From assembly GCA_017556505.1 (NCBI GenBank), contig JAFYNS010000150.1, forward strand, positions 1 to 32,423: a DNA stretch of 32,423 nucleotides, written 5' to 3'. Below the pieces are notes generated by a model. The model saw only the letters and a program-made list of their open reading frames with translations, was not told the DNA's origin and searched no databases. Made by a program: the position numbers and the translations under genes. Source of the DNA: Bacillota bacterium. GTDB taxonomy: Bacteria; Bacillota; Clostridia; Peptostreptococcales; Anaerovoracaceae. The stretch's first letter is position 1; the number at the start of each line of letters is the position of its first letter. This document shows, piece after piece, positions 7,050 through 13,711 of the stretch.

Positions 7050-8840
7050 ATGCATATGGTTCGAGCACACATTCTGGTCTGCGGCGGTACCGGCTGCACC
7101 TCATCCCACTCCCAGCAGATCATCGAGGCCCTGGAAACTCAGCTTGCAGAGCATGGTCTCGGAAATGAAATCAAAGTAATCAAGACCGGCTGCTTCGGTC
7201 TCTGCGAACGCGGCCCGATTATGATTGTATATCCGGAAGGCGTATTCTACTCCAGAGTTACAGCCGATGACGTTCCGGAAATCGTGGAAGAACATATTTT
7301 GAAGGGCAGAATCGTAAAGCGCCTGCTCTATCAGGATACCGCAAGCCACGATACCATCCAGAGCCTGAACAAGACCAGGTTCTATGAAAAACAGCACAGA
7401 GTAGCACTGAGAAACTGCGGTGTCATCAATCCGGAAGATATCATGGAATACATCGCTGTAGACGGTTATGAAGCACTTGGCCGGGTTCTTACCGGCATGA
7501 CCCCACAGGAAGTTGTAGACATCATCAAAGCCTCCGGTCTCCGCGGCCGCGGCGGTGCGGGCTTCCCTACCGGTATGAAATGGCAGTTTGCCATGGGAGA
7601 TGCCCCTGTGAAGTACGTATGCTGCAACGCTGACGAAGGTGACCCGGGTGCATTCATGGACCGTTCCGTTCTGGAAGGTGACCCGCACGTGGTTCTGGAA
7701 GCCATGACCATCGCCGGTTATGCAATCGGCGCACATCAGGGCTACATCTACGTCCGCGCAGAATACCCTATCGCAATTCACCGTCTGCAGATTGCAATTA
7801 AACAGTCCCGTGAGCTTGGTTTCCTGGGCAAGGATATCTTCGGTTCCGGCTTCGATTTTGATATCGAACTGAGACTGGGTTCCGGCGCATTCGTATGCGG
7901 TGAAGAAACAGCTCTGATGACCTCCATTGAAGGACACAGAGGCGAACCTCGTCCTCGTCCGCCGTTCCCTGCAGTAAAGGGTCTCTTTGCTGTTCCGACA
8001 ATCCTGAATAACGTAGAAACTTATGCCAATATCCCGCAGATTATCTTAAAGGGGGCTGACTGGTTCGCGTCCATGGGTACTGAAAAATCCAAGGGCACCA
8101 AAGTATTCTGTCTGGTTGGCAAAATCAACAATACCGGCCTGGTGGAAATTCCAATGGGTACCACTCTCCGTGAAGTTGTAGAAGAAATCGGCGGCGGTGT
8201 ACCAAACGGAAAGAAGTTCAAGGCAGCACAGACCGGCGGTCCTTCCGGCGGATGTATCCCTGCGGAACTGATTGATACTCCGATTGACTATGAAAATCTG
8301 GCAGCGGTAGGTACCATGATGGGTTCCGGCGGACTGATTGTAATGGACGAAGATACCTGTATGGTTGACATCGCGAAATTCTTCCTGGAGTTCACCGTGG
8401 ATGAATCCTGCGGAAAGTGCACTGCCTGCCGTATCGGTACCAAGCGCCTTCTGGAAATGCTGGAAAAGATCACAAACGGCGAAGGCACTCTGGAACTGTT
8501 GGATCAGATGGAAGAACTGGCTTACGACATCAAGGCCAACTCTCTCTGCGCACTGGGCCAGACAGCACCAAACCCTGTTCTGTCCACCATGCGCTACTTC
8601 AGGGATGAATATATCGCCCACGTGGTGGATAAGAAGTGTCCTGCCGGTGTCTGCAAGCAGCTGCTGGCATACAAGATTATTCCTGAAAAGTGTAAAGGCT
8701 GTACCGCCTGCGCAAGAGTATGCTCTGTAAACGCAATCTCCGGCGAAGTAAAAAAGCCACACGTGATCGATACAGAAAAGTGTATCAAGTGCGGTGCATG
8801 CCAGCTGACATGCAAGTTTGATGCAATTGTGAAGGGTTAA
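7050..8840 (+). CDS. hydB: NuoF-like flavoprotein subunit of [FeFe]-hydrogenase (HydB/HndC type)
   Basis: A 596-residue subunit that binds FMN and NAD(H) and links them to the hydrogenase. Domain order is an N-terminal thioredoxin-like [2Fe-2S] domain (CGGTGC and GCFGLC), then the NuoF core with the glycine-rich SGLRGRGGAGFPTGMKW and NADEGDPGAF segments. These are followed by the four-Cys site ESCGKCTACRIGTKR plus SLCALGQ, and then a C-terminal two-cluster ferredoxin domain (CKGCTACARVC and CIKCGACQLTC). This layout is the one found in trimeric NADH-dependent, often electron-bifurcating, hydrogenases; bifurcation itself cannot be proved from sequence. AAGGAGG precedes ATG 7050 by seven bases. 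Confidence 0.96.
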   Translation: MHMVRAHILVCGGTGCTSSHSQQIIEALETQLAEHGLGNEIKVIKTGCFGLCERGPIMIVYPEGVFYSRVTADDVPEIVEEHILKGRIVKRLLYQDTASHDTIQSLNKTRFYEKQHRVALRNCGVINPEDIMEYIAVDGYEALGRVLTGMTPQEVVDIIKASGLRGRGGAGFPTGMKWQFAMGDAPVKYVCCNADEGDPGAFMDRSVLEGDPHVVLEAMTIAGYAIGAHQGYIYVRAEYPIAIHRLQIAIKQSRELGFLGKDIFGSGFDFDIELRLGSGAFVCGEETALMTSIEGHRGEPRPRPPFPAVKGLFAVPTILNNVETYANIPQIILKGADWFASMGTEKSKGTKVFCLVGKINNTGLVEIPMGTTLREVVEEIGGGVPNGKKFKAAQTGGPSGGCIPAELIDTPIDYENLAAVGTMMGSGGLIVMDEDTCMVDIAKFFLEFTVDESCGKCTACRIGTKRLLEMLEKITNGEGTLELLDQMEELAYDIKANSLCALGQTAPNPVLSTMRYFRDEYIAHVVDKKCPAGVCKQLLAYKIIPEKCKGCTACARVCSVNAISGEVKKPHVIDTEKCIKCGACQLTCKFDAIVKG

Positions 8841-8858
8841 GGAAAGGAGCTGAATATC

Positions 8859-10598
8859 GTGAGCATGGTTAAACTTACAATTAACGGGATGCCCGTAGAA
8901 GTTCCGGCCGGAAGCACCGTCCTGGAGGCGGCAAGAGCAGCCGGTGTCCGCATCCCGACATTATGTTACTTAAAAGATATCAATGAAATCGGCGCATGCC
9001 GTATGTGCCTGGTTGAAGTGAAGGGAGCCCGTTCCCTGGTTACCTCCTGCGTGCATCCTGCTGCAGAAGGTATGGAAGTCTTCACCAACACACCAGCAGT
9101 ACAGCGTTCCCACAAGGCGACCCTGGAGCTGCTTATGTCCAATCACAGAAAGGACTGTCTGTCCTGTCCTCGTTCCACCGACTGCGAACTGCAGGCACTT
9201 TGCCGTGAATTCGGTGTGGACGAATACAAGTACAGCCGTGAAGAAATCCAGCCGGATATCGATGATTCCGCAATTCATCTGATCCGTGACAATTCCAAGT
9301 GTATTCTGTGCAGACGCTGCGTGGCAGTCTGCGCCAAGAATCAGTTCGTAGGCGTTATCGGTCCGAACGACCGTGGCTACGACTCCCACATCGGTTCTGC
9401 CTTCGATATGCCTCTGGGCAAGACCTCCTGTATCAACTGCGGTCAGTGTATCGCTGTATGTCCGACCGGTGCCCTCACCGAAAAGGACGATACACATAAG
9501 GTATGGGCAGCCCTGGCTGATTCATCCAAGCACGTGGTTGTTGGTACAGCACCTTCCGTCCGTGCACAGCTGGGTGAATGCTTCGGCATGCCAATCGGCA
9601 CCAATGTAGAAGGCAAGATGGTCACTTCCCTGCGCAGACTTGGATTTGACAAGGTATTCGACGTAGACACTACTGCCGACCTGACCATCATGGAAGAAGG
9701 AACCGAATTCCTGGAAAGACTGAAAAACGGCGGCAAACTGCCGATGATCACCTCCTGTTCACCGGGCTGGGTCAAGTTCTGTGAAACCTACTATCCGGAC
9801 ATGATTGAGAATCTGTCTTCCTGTAAATCCCCACAGGGTATGTTTGGTGCTCTCATCAGAACATACTATGCAGAAAAACACGGCATCGATCCGAAGGACA
9901 TTGTCATTGTCTCTATCATGCCTTGTACTGCAAAGAAGTTCGAAGTCAGCAGAACCGAGCTGTCTGAAGGCGGTCTGCCTGATATCGATATTTCTCTGAC
10001 CACCAGAGAACTGGCCGGCATGATTAAGAAAGCAGGACTTATGTTTAAGGACCTGCCGGATGAAGATTTTGATCCGTTCCTGGGCATCGCATCCGGTGCA
10101 GGCCACATCTTCGGTGCTACCGGCGGCGTAATGGAAGCGGCTCTGAGAACCCTGTCTGAAATCGTAACCGGTGAAGAATGCAAGCCTCTGGATTTCCACG
10201 CAGTCCGCGGTGTGGAAGCCATCAAGGAAGCAGAATACGATCTGGCTGGTACGAAGGTGAAAGTTGCTGTAACCTCCGGCCTGTCCAATGCGGCCAAGCT
10301 TTTAGACCGCGTAAAGAGCGGTGAAGCAGACTATCACTTCATCGAAGTCATGGCATGTCCGGGCGGCTGTGTAAACGGCGGCGGTCAGCCGCATCAGCCG
10401 GCAGACGTTCGCAACTTCACTGACCTTCGTGCAGAACGTGCCAAGGCGCTGTACAGCGAGGACGCAGCCATGGCCCTGAGAAAGAGCCATGAAAACCCTG
10501 TAATCCAGGAACTGTATAAGGAATTCCTGGGTGAACCGGGAGGCCACAAGGCCCATGAACTGCTCCACACACATTATGTAAAGAGAAGCATTTACTAA
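8859..10598 (+). CDS. hydA: Catalytic [FeFe]-hydrogenase subunit (HydA/HndD type, group A)
   Basis: A 579-residue catalytic subunit for reversible H2 formation. Clusters in order: a plant-type [2Fe-2S] domain (Cys36, 47, 50, 64), a His-ligated [4Fe-4S] site (His96, Cys100, 103, 109), two ferredoxin clusters (CILCRRCVAVC and CINCGQCIAVC), and the H-cluster domain. The H-cluster domain has L1 TSCSPGW (Cys300), L2 MPCTAKK and L3 EVMACPGGCVNGGGQP, and the protein ends in the small-subunit-like tail HTHYVKRSIY. In L1 a Ser follows the first Cys, where clostridial CpI has a second Cys. The start is GTG 8859, nine bases after AGGAG; an ATG two codons on is too far. It is the last gene of the operon, followed by a strong terminator. 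Confidence 0.97.
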   Translation: MSMVKLTINGMPVEVPAGSTVLEAARAAGVRIPTLCYLKDINEIGACRMCLVEVKGARSLVTSCVHPAAEGMEVFTNTPAVQRSHKATLELLMSNHRKDCLSCPRSTDCELQALCREFGVDEYKYSREEIQPDIDDSAIHLIRDNSKCILCRRCVAVCAKNQFVGVIGPNDRGYDSHIGSAFDMPLGKTSCINCGQCIAVCPTGALTEKDDTHKVWAALADSSKHVVVGTAPSVRAQLGECFGMPIGTNVEGKMVTSLRRLGFDKVFDVDTTADLTIMEEGTEFLERLKNGGKLPMITSCSPGWVKFCETYYPDMIENLSSCKSPQGMFGALIRTYYAEKHGIDPKDIVIVSIMPCTAKKFEVSRTELSEGGLPDIDISLTTRELAGMIKKAGLMFKDLPDEDFDPFLGIASGAGHIFGATGGVMEAALRTLSEIVTGEECKPLDFHAVRGVEAIKEAEYDLAGTKVKVAVTSGLSNAAKLLDRVKSGEADYHFIEVMACPGGCVNGGGQPHQPADVRNFTDLRAERAKALYSEDAAMALRKSHENPVIQELYKEFLGEPGGHKAHELLHTHYVKRSIY

Positions 10599-10613
10599 CT
10601 TCAGATGATTTTA

Positions 10614-10645
10614 AAACTGCTCCGGCTTTCCGGGGCAGTTTTTTT
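10614..10645 (+). terminator. Rho-independent terminator of the hydrogenase operon
   Basis: A 12-bp stem (AAACTGCTCCGG with its complement, one G-U pair), a four-base loop CTTT and a T tract at 10639-10645, starting 16 bases after the hydA stop. Confidence 0.93.
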
Positions 10646-10682
10646 CATTGTTGCTGCTCATTTTCCTTGTCTGTATCATGTC

Positions 10683-10904
10683 AAAATACTCCTTTCGAGC
10701 GTTTGGTGCCAAAAAGGAGTATTTTAGAATCAATTCTGCAGCTGCAATAGTGTGTCTTGATACTCCTTTTATTTATAAAAAGAGGAAAAGGCGTATTTTT
10801 CTTTGCTAAATGAAGGAATTATTGGCCACGCCCAGTCCTTCTCGACCACTTTTCACGCAGCACGATACTCCTTTTCCTCTCGAAATGGCCCAAAGGAGTA
10901 TTTT
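10683..10904. repeat. Three spaced palindromes, ATACTCCTTT-N17-AAAGGAGTAT type
   Basis: Copies occupy 10686-10722, 10760-10796 and 10865-10901. Each has 10-base arms separated by exactly 17 bases; copy 2 has one mismatch (AAAGGCGTAT). Copies 1 and 3 continue into TTTT after the right arm, and copy 1 arms extend to 13 bases. The spacers differ in sequence. Nothing else in the window contains the motif. No start codon follows any AAAGGAG arm at a useful distance, so these are not ribosome binding sites. Function unknown; operator sites or an intergenic repeat family are both possible. Confidence 0.85.
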
Positions 10905-10950
10905 GCACTGCCAGACCAGGTTTAAAAAAATCCTGTGGAAGCATGTCAGA

Positions 10951-10964
10951 AATTATGGTATAGT
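10951..10964 (+). promoter_or_regulatory. Extended -10 promoter of the carboxypeptidase gene
   Basis: TGGTATAGT (hexamer 10959-10964) about 38 bases before ATG 11002, with no good -35. The 14-mer AATTATGGTATAGT is identical to the one before the hydrogenase structural genes. Confidence 0.5.
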
Positions 10965-11001
10965 GAGAACAGAAAAAAACAGCAAATGGGGTGTATTCGA
11001 A

Positions 11002-11892
11002 ATGAAAGCAAATTTCCTGAAAAAATTATTCATACTGATATTAGTCTTCTGTCTCGCCGCTGCATTTACTGCCTGCAGAAAGGACGAGCCGGAGGAAACA
11101 CCGGGTGGAGATATTTTGCCGGGCGTGAGCGATGAAACCGATGAAGACAGCGGTGAAACCGAAGAGCCGGAAGAAGCCGATGAACCGGAAGAAACCGATG
11201 AACCGGACCAAACGGATGAACCAGAAGAACCAGCCGGTCCTTCTGAGGAACAGAAACCGAATCCGGAAAAGAATCCGCCGCAGGGCGACGGCAGCGACTA
11301 TGGTGTTCCGATTATCAGCACGCTGCAGTCCGATGACGGCAACCTGCTGGTGCTGGTAAATAAGGAATACACCGTTGGCCGTGACTACTATCCAACTGAT
11401 ATGGTTGACATCGACGGTTCTCTTTCCACCAATCAGAACCTGAAGGTAAAAAGAGAGGCTTATGACGCTTATCTGGAAATGCTGGCAGATGCCAAGGCAG
11501 AAGGTCTCAACTTCTGTATCTGTTCTGCATACCGTGAATTCAGCGTGCAGGAAAGCCTGTACTACAACTCCCTGGCATCCAATGGCAGGGAATATACAGA
11601 CAAGATGTTTGCATATCCGGGCCGCAGCGAACACCACACCGGGTACGCCATTGATATTACCAGTGCATCCATGAACTGGGGTCTGTCCCAGAACTACGCC
11701 GACTATCCGGATGGTGCCTGGATTGCAGAACACTGCGATGAATACGGTTTCATCATCCGCTATCCGAAAGGCAAGGAAGATATCACCGGCTACATGTATG
11801 AGCCTTGGCATATCCGCTACGTAGGACTGGATGTGGCGAAGGAAATCACCGAAGCCGGCATTACCTTCGAAGAGTATATGGGCGTAGCATAA
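11002..11892 (+). CDS. D-alanyl-D-alanine carboxypeptidase, VanY/M15B family, lipoprotein
   Basis: A 296-residue secreted enzyme that trims the terminal D-Ala from peptidoglycan stem peptides. The N terminus (KKLFILILVFCLAAAFTAC) is a signal peptide with a slightly weak lipobox ending at Cys25. A highly acidic Glu/Asp/Pro linker follows (residues about 28-95), then the zinc peptidase domain. Its signatures are CSAYREFSVQ, SEHHTGYAIDI (His and Asp ligands) and MYEPWHIRYVG (catalytic Glu and third ligand His). I start at ATG 11002 with GGGGTG upstream; the frame is open back to 10810 but that part covers the palindromes and promoter. Single-gene unit ended by the terminator at 11909-11940. No van resistance genes are nearby, so a housekeeping wall role is likelier than vancomycin resistance. 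Confidence 0.92.
   Translation: MKANFLKKLFILILVFCLAAAFTACRKDEPEETPGGDILPGVSDETDEDSGETEEPEEADEPEETDEPDQTDEPEEPAGPSEEQKPNPEKNPPQGDGSDYGVPIISTLQSDDGNLLVLVNKEYTVGRDYYPTDMVDIDGSLSTNQNLKVKREAYDAYLEMLADAKAEGLNFCICSAYREFSVQESLYYNSLASNGREYTDKMFAYPGRSEHHTGYAIDITSASMNWGLSQNYADYPDGAWIAEHCDEYGFIIRYPKGKEDITGYMYEPWHIRYVGLDVAKEITEAGITFEEYMGVA
11131..11232 (+). repeat. Low-complexity coding repeat (acidic linker)
   Basis: Imperfect tandem copies of GATGAACCGGAAGAA-like units encoding Asp-Glu-Pro-Glu-Glu repeats. They form the spacer between the lipid anchor and the peptidase domain and are likely to vary in length between strains by slippage. Confidence 0.75.
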
Positions 11893-11908
11893 CATTCCGC
11901 ATACAACA

Positions 11909-11940
11909 AAAGGACTCGAAAATCAATCGAGTCCTTTTTT
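11909..11940. terminator. Terminator between convergent carboxypeptidase and cls genes
   Basis: An 11-bp perfect stem AAAGGACTCGA with a seven-base loop and a six-T tail on the plus strand. On the minus strand it is followed by TTTTGTTG, so it may also serve cls, whose stop is ten bases away. Confidence 0.9.
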
Positions 11941-11949
11941 CATGCGTTA

Positions 11950-13578
11950 TTACATCAGCGGTGCTACAATTTTCAGCACCAGACCGGTGATTCTGCGCAG
12001 TACCGGTTCTTTTTTCCAGAAATCTTTTTCCATCTTAATGCACTTCTCACGGGTTTCCAGGAAATCCCTTTCAATGGCAGTAATCTCTTCATTTTCCTGC
12101 ATGTACAGGCCGCACTCAAAATGGTGATAAAGGCTTCGGTAATCCAGATTCACCGTCCCTACCACAGCTTTTCGGTCATCAGAGACAAAAACCTTGGAAT
12201 GTACAAAACCCGGTTCATATTCATAAATCTCCACACCTGCCTTCATCAGCTGGCTGTAATAGGTTTTGGCCAGGGCAAAAGCGTACTCCTTATCCGGCAC
12301 GTGAGGCATGATAATCTGCACCTGAACACCCCGTTTTGCAGCGAATGTCAGAGCTGTAATCATTTCTGAATCCAGAATCAGGTACGGCGTCATGATGTGA
12401 ACGTACTGCTCTGCACGGTTGAGAATATCAAGATAAATCATCTCTCCTACCCGCTCATGGTCCAGAGGACTGTCAGCGTAAGGAATCACATAGCCCTTCT
12501 TCGGAGACAGCGTACGGAAACCGCCGGCAAGGTAGTTTTCATACTGTGCCGTTTTTTCATCCAGGTTCCACATCTGCAGGAACATGAGAGTGAAGCTTTG
12601 AGCTGCCTGGCCGTCTACCCGAACCGCAGCATCCTTCCAGTGTCCGTACAAAGTCCGCCGGTTGATGTATTCATCGGCCAGATTAACACCGCCCGTATAG
12701 GCTGTCCTGCCGTCAATAACCAGGATTTTGCGGTGATCGCGGTTGTTATGATGGGTAGAAACCACAGGTCTTGGTACAGCGTACACCTTGCATTTGAGGC
12801 CAAGCAGTTCCAGTTTTGCCGGATAATCGTAGGGCAGACGGTATCCCGCATTGGTGCCGTCATAGAGAACTCTTACTTCTACACCTTCTGCGGCCTTCCG
12901 GCAAAGAATTTCCAGAATGCGGCCCCACATATAGCCTTCATCGACAATAAAATATTCCAGGAAGATAAATTCCCGGGCCTTTTCCAGCTCGATAAGCAGG
13001 TCTTCAAACTTGTCTTCTCCTGATGGGAAGTATTTCACATGGCATCCTTCATAGACAGGGAAACCACCGAACCGATCCAGATAAACCCCCAGCTCATGGA
13101 GATCCCGATGATCTGCTTTCAGCTTTTCGGCAGTTTCCGGTTCTGTGTTCAGCATGTTTCGGGTCCGCTCAATGATGGCAGAAAGTCTTCTGTGATACAT
13201 GCGGTGTCCCACATCCATCTGTACCCATACATAGAGCATGGCTCCAAAAACCGGTACTGCCATAACGAGAACCATCCAGGTCATCTTTCCTGTAGCATCT
13301 CCCGGACTGTTGAGAATATGAATGCCCGTACCAATCGCAATTACGGTAGTTGCCAGATAGTAATATCCCCAGTACTGTTCCAGCCACTGGAAGAAAGAAA
13401 AAATAATCAGAAACTGAAGTACCAGCAGTACCAAAACGACAGCTGTACGCCCAAAGAGCAGATTCAGGAACCCTCTTTTCCCCTTTTCCAGAAGCAGAGC
13501 CCCTTCATCACTCAGATGAATGTTCTCCTGCAAGTTTTTTTGTATTCGTTTCCGTAACCGTTCTTCTTTTTTCGTCAT
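11950..13578 (-). CDS. cls: Cardiolipin synthase (phospholipase D family)
   Basis: A 542-residue membrane enzyme that condenses two phosphatidylglycerols into cardiolipin and glycerol. After a charged N terminus there are membrane segments near residues 45-66, 72-90 and 98-118. The two HKD active-site motifs then follow: DHRKILVIDGRTAYTGG near residue 280 and VHSKVFVSDDRKAVVGT near residue 465. Each has the His-x-Lys-x4-Asp pattern. Length is somewhat above the common 480-510 because of the extended N terminus. ATG 13578 has AAGGGG ten bases upstream. It is transcribed divergently from the J-domain/TPR gene and convergently with the carboxypeptidase gene. Confidence 0.95.
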   Translation of the reverse strand: MTKKEERLRKRIQKNLQENIHLSDEGALLLEKGKRGFLNLLFGRTAVVLVLLVLQFLIIFSFFQWLEQYWGYYYLATTVIAIGTGIHILNSPGDATGKMTWMVLVMAVPVFGAMLYVWVQMDVGHRMYHRRLSAIIERTRNMLNTEPETAEKLKADHRDLHELGVYLDRFGGFPVYEGCHVKYFPSGEDKFEDLLIELEKAREFIFLEYFIVDEGYMWGRILEILCRKAAEGVEVRVLYDGTNAGYRLPYDYPAKLELLGLKCKVYAVPRPVVSTHHNNRDHRKILVIDGRTAYTGGVNLADEYINRRTLYGHWKDAAVRVDGQAAQSFTLMFLQMWNLDEKTAQYENYLAGGFRTLSPKKGYVIPYADSPLDHERVGEMIYLDILNRAEQYVHIMTPYLILDSEMITALTFAAKRGVQVQIIMPHVPDKEYAFALAKTYYSQLMKAGVEIYEYEPGFVHSKVFVSDDRKAVVGTVNLDYRSLYHHFECGLYMQENEEITAIERDFLETREKCIKMEKDFWKKEPVLRRITGLVLKIVAPLM

Positions 13579-13615
13579 TCCCTGTTACCCCTTCTCCAGA
13601 AAAAGTCAATATGAT

Positions 13616-13681
13616 ATCCTAACATATTTTCGCTCAAAATTCCACCTCTAAACACACATCTCCCCAAAAATATGTTAGAAT
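13616..13681. promoter_or_regulatory. Symmetric divergent promoters of cls and the J/TPR-hscC operon
   Basis: A perfect 12-bp inverted repeat, CTAACATATTTT (13619-13630) and AAAATATGTTAG (13667-13678), carries an extended -10 at each end: TGTTAGGAT on the minus strand (hexamer 13621-13616) for cls, and TGTTAGAAT on the plus strand (hexamer 13676-13681) for the chaperone operon. Neither has a good -35 element, which fits extended -10 promoters or an activator. Confidence 0.5.
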
Positions 13682-13711
13682 AGTCCTATCTTCAAAAGGA
13701 GGACACGCCTT

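Noticed and set aside
7101-7937. Minus-strand open frame of 278 codons inside the NuoF-like gene
   Set aside because: Antisense to conserved flavoprotein sequence; no start signal and no recognisable motif.
10713-10904. AAAGGAG arms of the palindromes as ribosome binding sites of small genes
   Set aside because: No start codon follows at 5-12 bases in any copy and the sequence between holds no coherent short reading frame.
10683-10904. Possible CRISPR array
   Set aside because: Only three units, each itself an inverted repeat with irregular distances (74 and 105 bases), and no cas genes.
11002-11892. Vancomycin resistance determinant
   Set aside because: VanY-family domain alone without vanH, vanA/B, vanX or a VanRS pair; M15B carboxypeptidases are common wall enzymes.
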